NCBI GenBank assembly: GCA_963851095.1
Contig: CAWKOX010000007.1
Span: forward strand, 186,001-250,000
DNA from: Oleispira sp963851095
GTDB taxonomy: Bacteria > Pseudomonadota > Gammaproteobacteria > Pseudomonadales > Oceanobacteraceae
Direction of reading: 5' to 3'
Length of the DNA stretch: 64,000 nt
This document shows, one piece after another, positions 8,524-17,182 of this stretch (positions are counted from its first letter, which is position 1; each line of letters opens with the position of its first letter). The translations under genes and the position numbers were made by a program. The notes beneath the pieces were generated by a model. The model ran no database searches. It saw only the letters and a program-made list of their open reading frames with translations, and was not told the origin of the DNA.

Positions 8524-9815
8524 GTTTATTGCAATATCTCAGTCAGCGTTTATTGCTGTTAGGGCTGGTTATATCAGCAGGAATATTCTACATCGTTTAT
8601 ATCTTATATCAGTGGGGATTAGACGACTCGACTGAGTACTACCTTACTCAAGACATGCAGTGGGCCATTGAAAATTTAGCGAATCAACAGGCGCTGCCAA
8701 GTAACACCTCATTCAGACAATTCTACCTATCAAACGTGAAAGCAGCGGATGCAGATTTAAAGCGTCAGCACGATGCCATCATAAAAAATCAGAGTTTACC
8801 GACAAAATACGCCTCGTTATTAATCCATGAAGCTGATCGAGAGTTTATATATTTAGAGGATGATGTTTCTTATCAATATGGACTGCATCAGGTATTAGAC
8901 GGCGATCGAGCATTGACCCTTATTCATCAATTCTATGTTGATGAAAACGTCGAAGATATAAGCTTATTAAAAATATCGCTGCTTGCCTCAGCCGTATTGA
9001 TTTTAACCATGCTGTTAGGTTCTAGGTTTATATATAAGCGCATTGCTGTATCGATGCAGCATCTTCTTCACGCTTCTCAGCAGCAAAAAGGAAAAATCAC
9101 CAATGATTTTTCTAGCACTGAATTTATCGAGGTGGAAATAATAATAAACTCTTTAAATGAAGCACTCGAAGATTTAGAGAATAAGAATCAGCAAGAGCGA
9201 TTATTCATTCAAACACTCAGCCATGAATTACGCACCCCCATGGCAACAGTGCAAGTGGCATTAGAACTGTTAGCGAAAAAGGAACTTAATGAGAATGTGC
9301 GCGCTAAACTTGATGTTATTTTTAGCAGCAATCAAAAAATGCAGACATTATCGAATGACTTGTTATTACTATGGACGACAACTCAATGTGATTTTCATAA
9401 TGAAAGAAATTCTCATAATGAAAGTGATCGGAGAATTGATTTAGAGAACGAATTAAAAACAGCCATTAATGAACTCGATAGTGTCTTTCAATGCAAACAG
9501 CGTTTTGTTTTTACCCCGCTTAATACAGAATCCAATCCCTTAACCGTATTGGCTTCAAAGAGCCACATACGGTTGCTACTCAATAATGTCTGCAAAAATG
9601 CGATTGTCCATTCCGATAGTCAAATAGAAGTATCGCTACAACCGAATGAAATTATAATCAGTAATAAAAAAAGCCAGCAAGTCGTTGATCCTTTAGTCGC
9701 CGGATCCGGTATAGGACTGATTATTGCGAACAGAGCGGCTGAGCTATTAGGCTGGAAAATAGAGATCGCCGAAACAGACTCGACCTATGTGCTTAAAATA
9801 TTGTATAAAAATTAA
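8520..9815 (+). CDS. Membrane sensor histidine kinase
   Basis: Partner of the preceding regulator. A first membrane helix (about 10-30), a periplasmic sensor domain of some 120 residues and a second helix (about 150-170) are followed by a HAMP-like linker. The phospho-acceptor is His235 in LSHELRTP. The ATP-binding region keeps the N-box (NNVCKNAIVHS) and the GSGIGL lid segment. The usual DxGxG box is not recognisable; ISNKKS stands in its place, as in some divergent kinases. The four-base overlap with the regulator indicates coupled translation. The ligand cannot be inferred. Confidence 0.9.
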   Translation: MSLLQYLSQRLLLLGLVISAGIFYIVYILYQWGLDDSTEYYLTQDMQWAIENLANQQALPSNTSFRQFYLSNVKAADADLKRQHDAIIKNQSLPTKYASLLIHEADREFIYLEDDVSYQYGLHQVLDGDRALTLIHQFYVDENVEDISLLKISLLASAVLILTMLLGSRFIYKRIAVSMQHLLHASQQQKGKITNDFSSTEFIEVEIIINSLNEALEDLENKNQQERLFIQTLSHELRTPMATVQVALELLAKKELNENVRAKLDVIFSSNQKMQTLSNDLLLLWTTTQCDFHNERNSHNESDRRIDLENELKTAINELDSVFQCKQRFVFTPLNTESNPLTVLASKSHIRLLLNNVCKNAIVHSDSQIEVSLQPNEIIISNKKSQQVVDPLVAGSGIGLIIANRAAELLGWKIEIAETDSTYVLKILYKN

Positions 9816-9973
9816 TACCGCATCATTATTTCAAGATAACCAAGTTGGTTTATTAACTCGGTCTATTAAATGGGTTTATTAGATTTCATCATACGCGCAT
9901 GGATTTATCAGCGTCATTTGATATAGTCAGGGATATATCTATTAATAGCACCTCTAACATTTGAGTAATAGTA

Positions 9974-10690
9974 ATGAATTTAATTTTTATACACGGTTCA
10001 GGTTGCAGCAAAAATGTTTGGGATCAGCAATTATCTTTCTTTGACGGCAGTATCGCACTTGATTTACCTGGTAGACCTAGCGGAGAGCCTTTAGCTAGTG
10101 AAGAGCCCTTAGAGAGCGCAACAGATCTAGCCCAATGGCTGAATGATTATATTACCGATCACGCGCTAGAAAATGTAGTTTTAGTCGGCCACTCGTTAGG
10201 CGCAGCCGTGGTTATGCAAGCGGCTTTATTAAACGATAAACACCTTAAAGGCATGGTACTAATCGGTTCGGGAGCACGCTTAAAAGTGATTCCTCAATTA
10301 ATAACCTCACTGTCCGCATTGGCTGATCAGGTGGCTGATCAGTCAGCCAGTATTCCCGATAGTTTCTTGCAGGCTAATCAACATATCCCCGAGCCCTTTA
10401 AAACAAACATCAACGAAGCGATCAAGAAAAATGGTGCACGCATCATGCTTAATGACTTTAAAGTATGCGATAAGTTTGATGTGATGGACCAGCTAGCCAG
10501 CCTTCACCTACCGGTAAAAATTATCGTTGGTGAAAAAGACAGTATGACACCCGTAAAATACGCTTCTTTTTTACACGAACGTATCGTCCCGAGTGAACTG
10601 ACGGTTATTGAAGGAGGCACGCACATGGTATTTGCTGAACAAGCAGCACTCGTGAATGAGCAAATTGAAGCATTTATCGCGAGCCTTTAA
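9974..10690 (+). CDS. Alpha/beta hydrolase
   Basis: A 238-residue cytoplasmic alpha/beta-fold hydrolase or esterase. The N-terminal strand and oxyanion region read FIHGSG. The nucleophile elbow GHSLGA gives Ser74. Asp in VGEKDSMTP and His in GGTHMVF complete a plausible triad. There is no signal peptide. It follows the sensor kinase by 158 nt on the same strand but with a gap large enough for its own promoter. The substrate is unknown. An ester or lactone from hydrocarbon metabolism is possible but not shown. Confidence 0.88.
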   Translation: MNLIFIHGSGCSKNVWDQQLSFFDGSIALDLPGRPSGEPLASEEPLESATDLAQWLNDYITDHALENVVLVGHSLGAAVVMQAALLNDKHLKGMVLIGSGARLKVIPQLITSLSALADQVADQSASIPDSFLQANQHIPEPFKTNINEAIKKNGARIMLNDFKVCDKFDVMDQLASLHLPVKIIVGEKDSMTPVKYASFLHERIVPSELTVIEGGTHMVFAEQAALVNEQIEAFIASL

Positions 10691-11018
10691 GTGAACAAAA
10701 ATCAGATTTGACTAACGCTTGATAGCTATAAAGTAATGAAAATAATATATGAATAAGTGCTAAAGCGGCGATCGACATTAAATGTTGGTTTATTAAATGC
10801 TTTATAGAAAGAAGGTTGTTTCATTGAGGTGGGCTAAATCCAAATCTAACTCACTCTAATTGATGCGATATTTCCTTTTTTATCGCCTATAGCCAACAGT
10901 TAGAACTGTGAATAAGTTACATCTCTGAATAAATAACATCAGTTTTTGAAGCATAAATATGCGTAAAGTTTTATCCGTAGGGCGAGGTTGCGATCCTAGG
11001 AATGAGACGAATTTATTA
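10691..11018. other. Gene-free convergent intergenic region
   Basis: This 328-nt AT-rich spacer lies between the convergent hydrolase and arsenosugar genes. I see no convincing ORF, RNA gene or strong terminator in it. Confidence 0.5.
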
Positions 11019-11678
11019 TTAGGTAGTATTGCTACGCTCAGCAAGCCAGCGTGCAACATCCTCATGCTCATCCACATCCCAAACTTGCGGAAGGTATTTA
11101 GCTGATATCTCTAAACTTTGTATATCACGCTTAGTTTCGGCAAATACCGAATCAGTTCCCCATAGTTTATTTTCAAACAATTCAGTATAAAACTGTTTCA
11201 TACCTAGCAGTCCATAACCACCGTCTTCTGCTGGGCTGATCACCAAATCATGACTCTCTAATTGCTGTAGGCAATCGCTTAAGTAAGGCGTATCTAAATT
11301 AGGGACATCTACCCCAATCAAAACCGGAATGCGGCCACGAGATAATGCAGACTTTACTGCGATCGCCATTCGCACGCCTAAATCGATGTCGCCTAAATCA
11401 ATGCTAGATAAGTCATCTAGCGCTGGTTGTTTATAAAATGTCGCTATGTCTGCCCAAGATCTAAAGGCTTCATGCTCGCAGTCTCCTGCAATCCATAATG
11501 CAATATGATTTTTTTTAGTCGTACTCAGTTCTCGCAATGTATTCTCTAAGCGAGTGAGTAGTTGACCATAAATATTACAGGCATTGTGTTCACCTAATAC
11601 AGGAATTAAGCGCGTTTTAACCAAACCGGGAATAGGAGTCTTAGATAATACAATCCATTCGATCGCTTTATTTTCCAT
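11019..11678 (-). CDS. Arsenosugar-type glycosyltransferase, DUF2064/CofC-like (TIGR04282 type)
   Basis: A 219-residue nucleotidyl/glycosyltransferase-like protein with the family start KTPIPGLVKTRLIPVLG and the later signature VLIGVDVPNLD plus SPAEDGGYGLLG. These are typical of the group first named transferase 1, rSAM/selenodomain-associated. It overlaps the next glycosyltransferase gene by 11 nt, and that gene overlaps arsS, so the three are translationally linked. In characterised neighbourhoods the set acts after arsenic methylation in arsenosugar formation. The exact step of this enzyme is not established from sequence. Confidence 0.85.
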   Translation of the reverse strand: MENKAIEWIVLSKTPIPGLVKTRLIPVLGEHNACNIYGQLLTRLENTLRELSTTKKNHIALWIAGDCEHEAFRSWADIATFYKQPALDDLSSIDLGDIDLGVRMAIAVKSALSRGRIPVLIGVDVPNLDTPYLSDCLQQLESHDLVISPAEDGGYGLLGMKQFYTELFENKLWGTDSVFAETKRDIQSLEISAKYLPQVWDVDEHEDVARWLAERSNTT

Positions 11679-12417
11679 AATATTTCTTCACTAACTTATT
11701 AGGAGACATACCTAACCAATACAATAATCTTAACTGCCACATGAGTAGAACTGTTTTTAACCAGCCGTATTGCTGCCAACGTCGTGCACTGGTTTTTATA
11801 ATCGGCCCATCACAATCGGCTTTTGCTAATTGTCTAAGTCGTTTCGAAATTTCTACATCTTCCATTAATGGAATTACTGCATAACCTTTTAAGCGTTTAA
11901 AAATATCGGTACGTATAAAAATACCCTGATCTCCCGTCATCACTTGAGTTAGTCGAGATCGTGTATTGATAAAGGTTGAGATAATAGCAAAGGGAAAAAG
12001 GTTTGGGCTTAGGCGTACATCAAAACGCCCCCATATTGAGGTTGGTTTTAAGGCGCGTAAATAGTGTAGGTGATCGCTTGATAAGCCACTGTCGCTGTGT
12101 AAAAACCATAATAAATCTGGTTTATGTTCTTCAATTGAGTGCTGGCACAAAAAAGCAGCACCGGCATTCATTTGAATGGCGCGGCCTTTTTCAGATCTTA
12201 AATAGTGCAGCTGGTCATAAGATTCGATGGTGCTTTTTAGCGCATTGTTTTTGGTGTGCGAATCGCTGGCATCCACAATCACGAGTTGATCGCCTTTTTT
12301 AAGGTAACTCGCCACTTCTTTTAACCAAGGCAACAATGCATCTCCTTCGTTATACACTGGCACAACGATGCCTAGCGTATTGAGAGGCGTTGCCTTATGG
12401 TTTGGTCGATCAGTCAT
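11668..12417 (-). CDS. Arsenosugar-type family 2 glycosyltransferase (TIGR04283 type)
   Basis: A GT-A fold glycosyltransferase. It opens with GIVVPVYNEGDALLPWL, has the donor-binding Asp in IVDASDSHT, the SEKGRAIQMNAGA segment and a DSG catalytic stretch (FLHSDSGL). MTGDQGIFI and MEDVEISKRL follow. This is the typical partner of ArsS and the CofC-like protein (transferase 2, rSAM/selenodomain-associated). It overlaps both neighbours (11 nt and 8 nt). Its role in attaching the sugar part is inferred from association only. Confidence 0.88.
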   Translation of the reverse strand: MTDRPNHKATPLNTLGIVVPVYNEGDALLPWLKEVASYLKKGDQLVIVDASDSHTKNNALKSTIESYDQLHYLRSEKGRAIQMNAGAAFLCQHSIEEHKPDLLWFLHSDSGLSSDHLHYLRALKPTSIWGRFDVRLSPNLFPFAIISTFINTRSRLTQVMTGDQGIFIRTDIFKRLKGYAVIPLMEDVEISKRLRQLAKADCDGPIIKTSARRWQQYGWLKTVLLMWQLRLLYWLGMSPNKLVKKYYGK

Positions 12418-13462
12418 CTAATGCGCCGCCACAGCTGCTGCCTTGGCCTGCTGTGCAGCCATAACAATGATCTGCTACTTTAATGGGGAAGCCCTTTAGG
12501 TCGGAGTTTAATAAATCACGAAGATGGTAGGTATGTTCGGCCGTCTTTGTATTTGTATTTATATTTGTCACGCTCGCTGTTTCTTGTCCTTCAGCTTGTA
12601 ATTGATCTTGTAGTTGATTGTGGCTTAGATGAGCTGAGATGGGGATTTCTAACATTTGATTAAAATCACAATCATACAAATTGCCTAACCAATCCACACT
12701 CACAGTATTCAAGCACATCACGCCGGCTAAATTTGCAGGTGAGTAACTGTCTTTGAGCAAGTTCATGTAATCATAAAATTCCCCCTGAGCTAATAACACG
12801 GCGCCAAATCGTGAGATCGGCATATTCGTTATGGTGAATAAGTTATTAAAATAAATGTCGTGTTCATTGCCAAGTTTCTCTTTATAAGAAGCCTCTAGCT
12901 CAACTTGGCCAGGGGGCAAAAACGCACCGCCAGGGTTATAAACAAGGTTCAGAGATAAGCTAGAACCTTCCATGCCATAGCCGAGTTTATTCAGCTTGTG
13001 TAAGCCTTCAATACTGGATTCAAATACCCCTTTTCCTCGCTGAGCGTCGACGTTTTGTTCGCTATAGCAGGGAAGCGAGGCAACGACCTCAACTTGGTGG
13101 TCGGCTAAAAATTGAGCAAGGTCTTCTTGTCCGGGTTCATTCAGAATCGTTAGGTTACAGCGATCAATCACGGTTACGCCCAGTTCGCGCGCGGCTTTAA
13201 CCAAATAGCGAAAGTGCGGCATCATCTCTGGCGCACCACCGGTTAAATCTAATGTGGATACCTGGTGTTGCTTTAAGATATCAATCACCAAATCGATATT
13301 GGTTTTATCCATCTGCTCGGTACGCTTAGGCCCTGCATTTACATGGCAGTGGGTGCAACTAAGGTTGCAGGTATAACCTAAGTTAATTTGCAGGATTTCT
13401 AGTTTTGCGCGCGTTAATGGCGGGAAGTTAGATACCATTAATAAAGGCTTTGTATCTCTCAT
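12410..13462 (-). CDS. arsS: Arsenosugar biosynthesis radical SAM protein ArsS
   Basis: A radical SAM enzyme thought to join an adenosyl-derived sugar to dimethylarsenic. The [4Fe-4S] motif is CNLSCTHC, preceded by LQINLGY and followed by HVNAGPKRTE. LDLTGGAPEM is the glycine-rich SAM strand. The C-terminal Cys-rich domain ends HCYGCTAGQGSSCGGALDD, as in the family. I chose ATG at 13462 (MRDTKPLL), which matches the usual family start. An upstream TTG at 13507 would add 15 hydrophobic residues. It is the first gene of the three-gene operon. No arsM arsenite methyltransferase is in the window. Confidence 0.93.
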   Translation of the reverse strand: MRDTKPLLMVSNFPPLTRAKLEILQINLGYTCNLSCTHCHVNAGPKRTEQMDKTNIDLVIDILKQHQVSTLDLTGGAPEMMPHFRYLVKAARELGVTVIDRCNLTILNEPGQEDLAQFLADHQVEVVASLPCYSEQNVDAQRGKGVFESSIEGLHKLNKLGYGMEGSSLSLNLVYNPGGAFLPPGQVELEASYKEKLGNEHDIYFNNLFTITNMPISRFGAVLLAQGEFYDYMNLLKDSYSPANLAGVMCLNTVSVDWLGNLYDCDFNQMLEIPISAHLSHNQLQDQLQAEGQETASVTNINTNTKTAEHTYHLRDLLNSDLKGFPIKVADHCYGCTAGQGSSCGGALDD

Positions 13463-13605
13463 GGAATAAACAAACCAATAAATATAAAAAATGAAATAAT
13501 GAATCAACGATAACGTATTTAGAATAAAGAAGCGCGGATAAGTTCAACGAGGGGGCTGGTATTGGCTAAAGGGACGTAATAAGATAGGCACCTCTGAAAA
13601 GATGT

Positions 13606-13681
13606 CTCCCCATAGTTTAACTGGATAAAACAGGGCCCTCCTAAGGCTTAGCTCCAGGTTCGAGTCCTGGTGGGGAGGCCA
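13606..13681 (+). tRNA. tRNA-Arg (anticodon CCU)
   Basis: A full cloverleaf can be drawn. Acceptor CTCCCCA (13606-13612) pairs with TGGGGAG (13671-13677). The D stem is GTTT/AAAC. The anticodon stem is GGGCC/GGCTT with loop CTCCTAA (anticodon CCT at 13640-13642). The T arm is CCAGG-TTCGAGT-CCTGG. Discriminator G13678 and an encoded CCA (13679-13681) follow. It decodes AGG. The structure resembles E. coli tRNA-Arg(CCU) closely. The sequence just upstream of it (13508-13605) holds the tRNA promoter region, but I could not fix a clear -35/-10. Confidence 0.95.
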
Positions 13682-13825
13682 GTTTTCAAAGCTGTTGTTA
13701 CAATCTATTTAACATAAGGTTCACCTCCGAGGCGGCGAGCACGGAGAAAGAATCTTCTTTCCGGTATGCCCTGCACTTATTTCCTCGGTGACGCGAAGCT
13801 CATTGTGCCTTGGTGGTTAACTGCT

Positions 13826-14946
13826 TTAGCTTTTAGCCCAAGGGTTAACTTTTCTGCTTGGTATTTCTGTTGTATCGTCTTTTTCTTCTATTTCAACAGG
13901 TGCTTCTACAGGTATTTCAGTCGCCGTTTCAACAGGAAGTTCTGCTGGGGTTTGAGCAGGCATCTCTGGAATTGGTTGAGTAATTGTTTCAGCTTCTGCT
14001 GTAGATTTTGCCCAAGGGTTAACGGAACCTGTTGTTTTGGGTAAAGCTTCAGCTTCTATCGCAGCTTTTACCTTGGCTTTAAACACATGAATCTGCGCAT
14101 CAATCGTTACGGTCAATTCTTCTAAGCTGCTTAGTGATTTTTTGTTTTCTGCCTTGGTGCGCCAGTTATGTGGCGTCATCAATAACAGGTCTTGAATCTG
14201 TTGCTGGCTGCTTAGGGTATTTTGATAGCTTACTTGTTGTTGGTCGATTAACTCAAAGTCTTCACCCATGTTTTTAATCGGGTCGAATTCAACTTTGGTA
14301 ATTTTATCGTACAGTTTTTCACGCAGTTCGATTAAATGTTTTTCACCAGTATTCACGCAGATGAAGTAGCCATCTTGCTTAATGACTTGGTGATAGCTCT
14401 CTGGCATTAAACGCGTAAATAAACAGGTGGCGATGTCGATGCTTTTTTCTTGCAAGGGAATATCAATCGCTGAGGCGACTAGCCATTCGTTGGTCATTGG
14501 CTTTGCAGCTTCGTGAGCATCGGCTTTTGCGCGTTTAGCGGCGGCGATGACGGCGTCTTTGGATATGTCTAAACCATGGAGTTTATGATCAATTTTATGG
14601 TCGTTAAACTATGGTGCATGCGCTGGCTGTAATAACCTTCGCCACAACCAATGTCTAATACTTGAATGGGCTGCTCTAGTTTTAGCGCTAAATCAAGAAT
14701 GATTTGGTTTAAGCTGTCTGAGATTGGGCGATAAAAATCGGTGTTTAAAAAAGCCTGGCGAGCGTTAACCATGTCTTGGTTGTCGCCTGGATTTTTTGAT
14801 TTTTTCTTGTGCGCGAGCAGCAGGTTTAAATACCCTTGGCGCGCACGGTCGAAGCTGTGATTATTCACACAGCTCAAACTTTTATTGCTCTCGTTTGCTT
14901 GTAGGCTTTCTTTACATACTGGGCATAATAAAATTGATGCAGTCAT
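13826..14946 (-). pseudogene. rlmA: 23S rRNA (guanine-N1) methyltransferase RlmA, interrupted by a single-base frameshift
   Basis: The product would methylate G745 of 23S rRNA. The N-terminal part (from ATG 14946) has the zinc site CPVC ... C-x3-H and SAM motif VLDIGCGEGYYSQ. Its frame runs into a stop at 14569. The continuation lies in another frame (LHGLDISKDA at about 14580, then the remainder to 13826). One missing A in the short run near 14605 would restore a continuous protein. So this is either a recent mutation or a sequencing error. The C-terminus is unusual: beyond the methyltransferase fold lies a Pro/Glu/Val-rich tail flanked by two copies of VNPWAKS. The tRNA gene ends 144 nt downstream. 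Confidence 0.85.
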
Positions 14947-14999
14947 GTTTTACAACTTTAAATGAAGGTTGTGATTTAGAAAAATTTAACAAATGAAAA

Positions 15000-15109
15000 G
15001 ATTCATTCTTGGGTGTTTGTGTAGCAAATATCTAAAACAGGGATGTCTTAGTTAAGGCTACATGGATGTATTTACGCCGTTTTGCGGAATAAATACCCAA
15101 GAATGAATC
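15000..15109. repeat. 110-bp element bounded by 15-bp perfect inverted repeats
   Basis: GATTCATTCTTGGGT (15000-15014) and its exact complement ACCCAAGAATGAATC (15095-15109) bracket 80 bp between rlmA and dapE. The interior carries the phrase GGATGTCTTAGTTAAGG then CATGGATGTATTTACGCCG, which resembles dispersed palindromic intergenic repeats of marine gammaproteobacteria. It could be a non-autonomous repeat, or a long hairpin in the rlmA 5' region. Only one copy is in this window. Confidence 0.55.
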
Positions 15110-15149
15110 GCTGTAAAATTTAACTAAATCTTATTATTATTTTAAGGAT

Positions 15150-16292
15150 CTAATCTATTAATAAGTTTTCTAAAATACGCTGATAAATATTGGTCAGAAT
15201 ATTTAAATCTTCTGCTTCAACACATTCGTCTACTTTGTGAATTGTTGCGTTGCGTGGGCCAAGCTCAATCACTTGTGAACCTGTTGGTGCAATAAAACGA
15301 CCATCAGAAGTTCCACCGGCAGTTGATAACTCGGTATCGATACCGGTAACATTTTTAATCGCTTCTACCGTTGCATCAACCAATGGGCCAGCAGAGGTTA
15401 AGAAAGGTTGGCCACTTAGGTTCCAATCGATGTCGTAGTCGATGTTGTGTTTGTTTAAAATGGCTTCGGTGCGTTCTTTTAGAATGTCAGCGGTTAGCTC
15501 TGTCGAGAAACGGAAGTTGAATATTACTTCGCAATCCCCTGGAATGACGTTGGTCGCGCCAGTGCCTGAGTTGATGTTTGAAATCTGAAAACTGGTCGCT
15601 GGGAAGAAGTCGTTACCGTTATCCCATTGTTCAGCCGACAATTCAGCTAATGCTGGGGCTACGTCATGAATCGGGTTACGCGCTAACTGTGGATAAGCTA
15701 CGTGACCTTGAATGCCTTTAACCGTTAATACACAGCCTAAAGATCCACGACGACCATTCTTGATGGTATCGCCAGTGTCGGTGGTGCTTGAAGGTTCGCC
15801 AACAATGCACATGTCGATGTGTTCGCCACGGGCTTGTAACGTTTCAATGACTTTAACCGTGCCGTGCTTGGCTGGGCCTTCTTCATCGCTGGTAATTAAA
15901 TAGGCGATAGAGCCTTTATGATCTGGGTGTGCTTTAACGAAGTTTTCAGTCGCGATCATGAACGCGGCGATAGAGCCTTTCATGTCGGCAGCGCCACGGC
16001 CATATAGCATACCATCGTGAATTTGTGGTTCAAACGGTGGGTGAGTCCAATTGCCTTCTGGGCCTGTTGGAACAACGTCGGTATGGCCGGCGAAGCAGAC
16101 GACAGGGCCTTCTGTACCACGACGAGACCACAAGTTATCGGTATCTTCAAAGCGCATTTCTTCGTGTTTGAAACCGACTGCGCCTAGGCGGTCCATCATC
16201 ATTTGCTGACAGCCAGCGTCTTCAGGCGTTACTGAACGGCGTTGCATTAGGTCGAAGGCCAATTCTAAAGTTGGCGTCAGTTTTACGGTCAT
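15150..16292 (-). CDS. dapE: Succinyl-diaminopimelate desuccinylase
   Basis: Zinc-dependent M20 enzyme of lysine and peptidoglycan (meso-DAP) biosynthesis, hydrolysing N-succinyl-L,L-diaminopimelate. At 380 aa it has the usual length. Metal and catalytic residues are in place: His70 and Asp72 (CFAGHTDVVPTGP), Asp103 (GRGAADMKG), the Glu137-Glu138 pair (TSDEEGPA) and the C-terminal His in NATIHKVDE. TSGGTSDGRF-type residues are seen as TAGGTSDGRFI. It lies between the repeat element and trmJ on the same strand, 61 nt after trmJ, and may be transcribed with it. Confidence 0.97.
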   Translation of the reverse strand: MTVKLTPTLELAFDLMQRRSVTPEDAGCQQMMMDRLGAVGFKHEEMRFEDTDNLWSRRGTEGPVVCFAGHTDVVPTGPEGNWTHPPFEPQIHDGMLYGRGAADMKGSIAAFMIATENFVKAHPDHKGSIAYLITSDEEGPAKHGTVKVIETLQARGEHIDMCIVGEPSSTTDTGDTIKNGRRGSLGCVLTVKGIQGHVAYPQLARNPIHDVAPALAELSAEQWDNGNDFFPATSFQISNINSGTGATNVIPGDCEVIFNFRFSTELTADILKERTEAILNKHNIDYDIDWNLSGQPFLTSAGPLVDATVEAIKNVTGIDTELSTAGGTSDGRFIAPTGSQVIELGPRNATIHKVDECVEAEDLNILTNIYQRILENLLID

Positions 16293-16353
16293 GAGGAAGA
16301 TTCTCGATAAAAAAGGTTAGAAATTTTGATCATTTAGAATGTTGGCGATTATA

Positions 16354-17088
16354 TCATGATTTATCGGTTAGCTTATCTACCGAGCCTAATATTCCACGTA
16401 GCATACGCAATTCTTTCGCATTCGGTTGAGCGCGGGCGAACATTTGCTGTAAACGTTGCATGGCTTCTCCTGGGTGGTTCTTTACTAAGAAACCCGTATC
16501 GGACAGTGTGCTTTCTAAATGCTGATAAAATCGGTCCATATCGAGCTGGCTAGCAAATGCTTCGCTTTCGCTATTAGAATCGATGAGTTCATCGCGATGC
16601 AATCCGAATTTTTTGAATAATTCGTAGCTGACTATCTGAACAGCCGAGCCAATATTTAATACATCGTATTCCGGGTTCCCTGGAATATAGAGCAGCTGTT
16701 GGCACATGCCGAGCTGTTCGTTGCTTAACCCCATGCGTTCGCGGCCAAAAACGATAGCGATTTTCTCTTTGGGGTTCTCTTGTATCCAGCCAGCGGCTTC
16801 TTCGGCGGTTACTTGTGGGCGCGTATAGTTTCGTTTACGCGCGCTGGTGGCGAAGACTTGGGTACAGTCGGCGATGGCTTCTGACAGGGTTTGAACAACC
16901 GTTGCATTATCCAGTACATCTAGGGCGCCAGCCGCACGATTACTGGCTTCTTCGGCAGGGTAGTCGGTTGGATCAACAAGGTATAATTCCTTGAGTCCCA
17001 TGGTTTTCATCGCGCGGGCAATCGCACCGATGTTGCCAGGATGGTAGGTTTGCACGAGCACAATGCGGATTGAATCTAAAACAGTCAC
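16354..17088 (-). CDS. trmJ: tRNA (cytidine/uridine-32-2'-O)-methyltransferase TrmJ
   Basis: A SPOUT-class (TrmH-like) methyltransferase for position 32 of the tRNA anticodon loop. The N-terminal motif IRIVLVQTYHPGNIGAIARA and the later motifs IVFGRERMGLSNEQL and IPGNPEYDVLNIGSAVQIV form the deep trefoil knot SAM site. The C-terminal 80 residues are the helical extension typical of TrmJ. The start is a GTG at 17088, as no ATG precedes the first conserved motif. It faces away from hpt, and the 94-nt gap must hold both promoters. Confidence 0.95.
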   Translation of the reverse strand: MTVLDSIRIVLVQTYHPGNIGAIARAMKTMGLKELYLVDPTDYPAEEASNRAAGALDVLDNATVVQTLSEAIADCTQVFATSARKRNYTRPQVTAEEAAGWIQENPKEKIAIVFGRERMGLSNEQLGMCQQLLYIPGNPEYDVLNIGSAVQIVSYELFKKFGLHRDELIDSNSESEAFASQLDMDRFYQHLESTLSDTGFLVKNHPGEAMQRLQQMFARAQPNAKELRMLRGILGSVDKLTDKS

Positions 17089-17182
17089 CTAGGAAATTCC
17101 TATTTGGTTAAAGTGTTTGGCTAAAAAATTAGAAATGGTATCATACTAGTCACTTATAATAATCGATTAGGAAGCCTTCTCA

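Noticed and set aside
13766..14044. Plus-strand ORF opposite the rlmA tail
   Set aside because: It is Phe/Cys/Arg-rich nonsense complementary to the Pro/Glu-rich tail, without a ribosome binding site.
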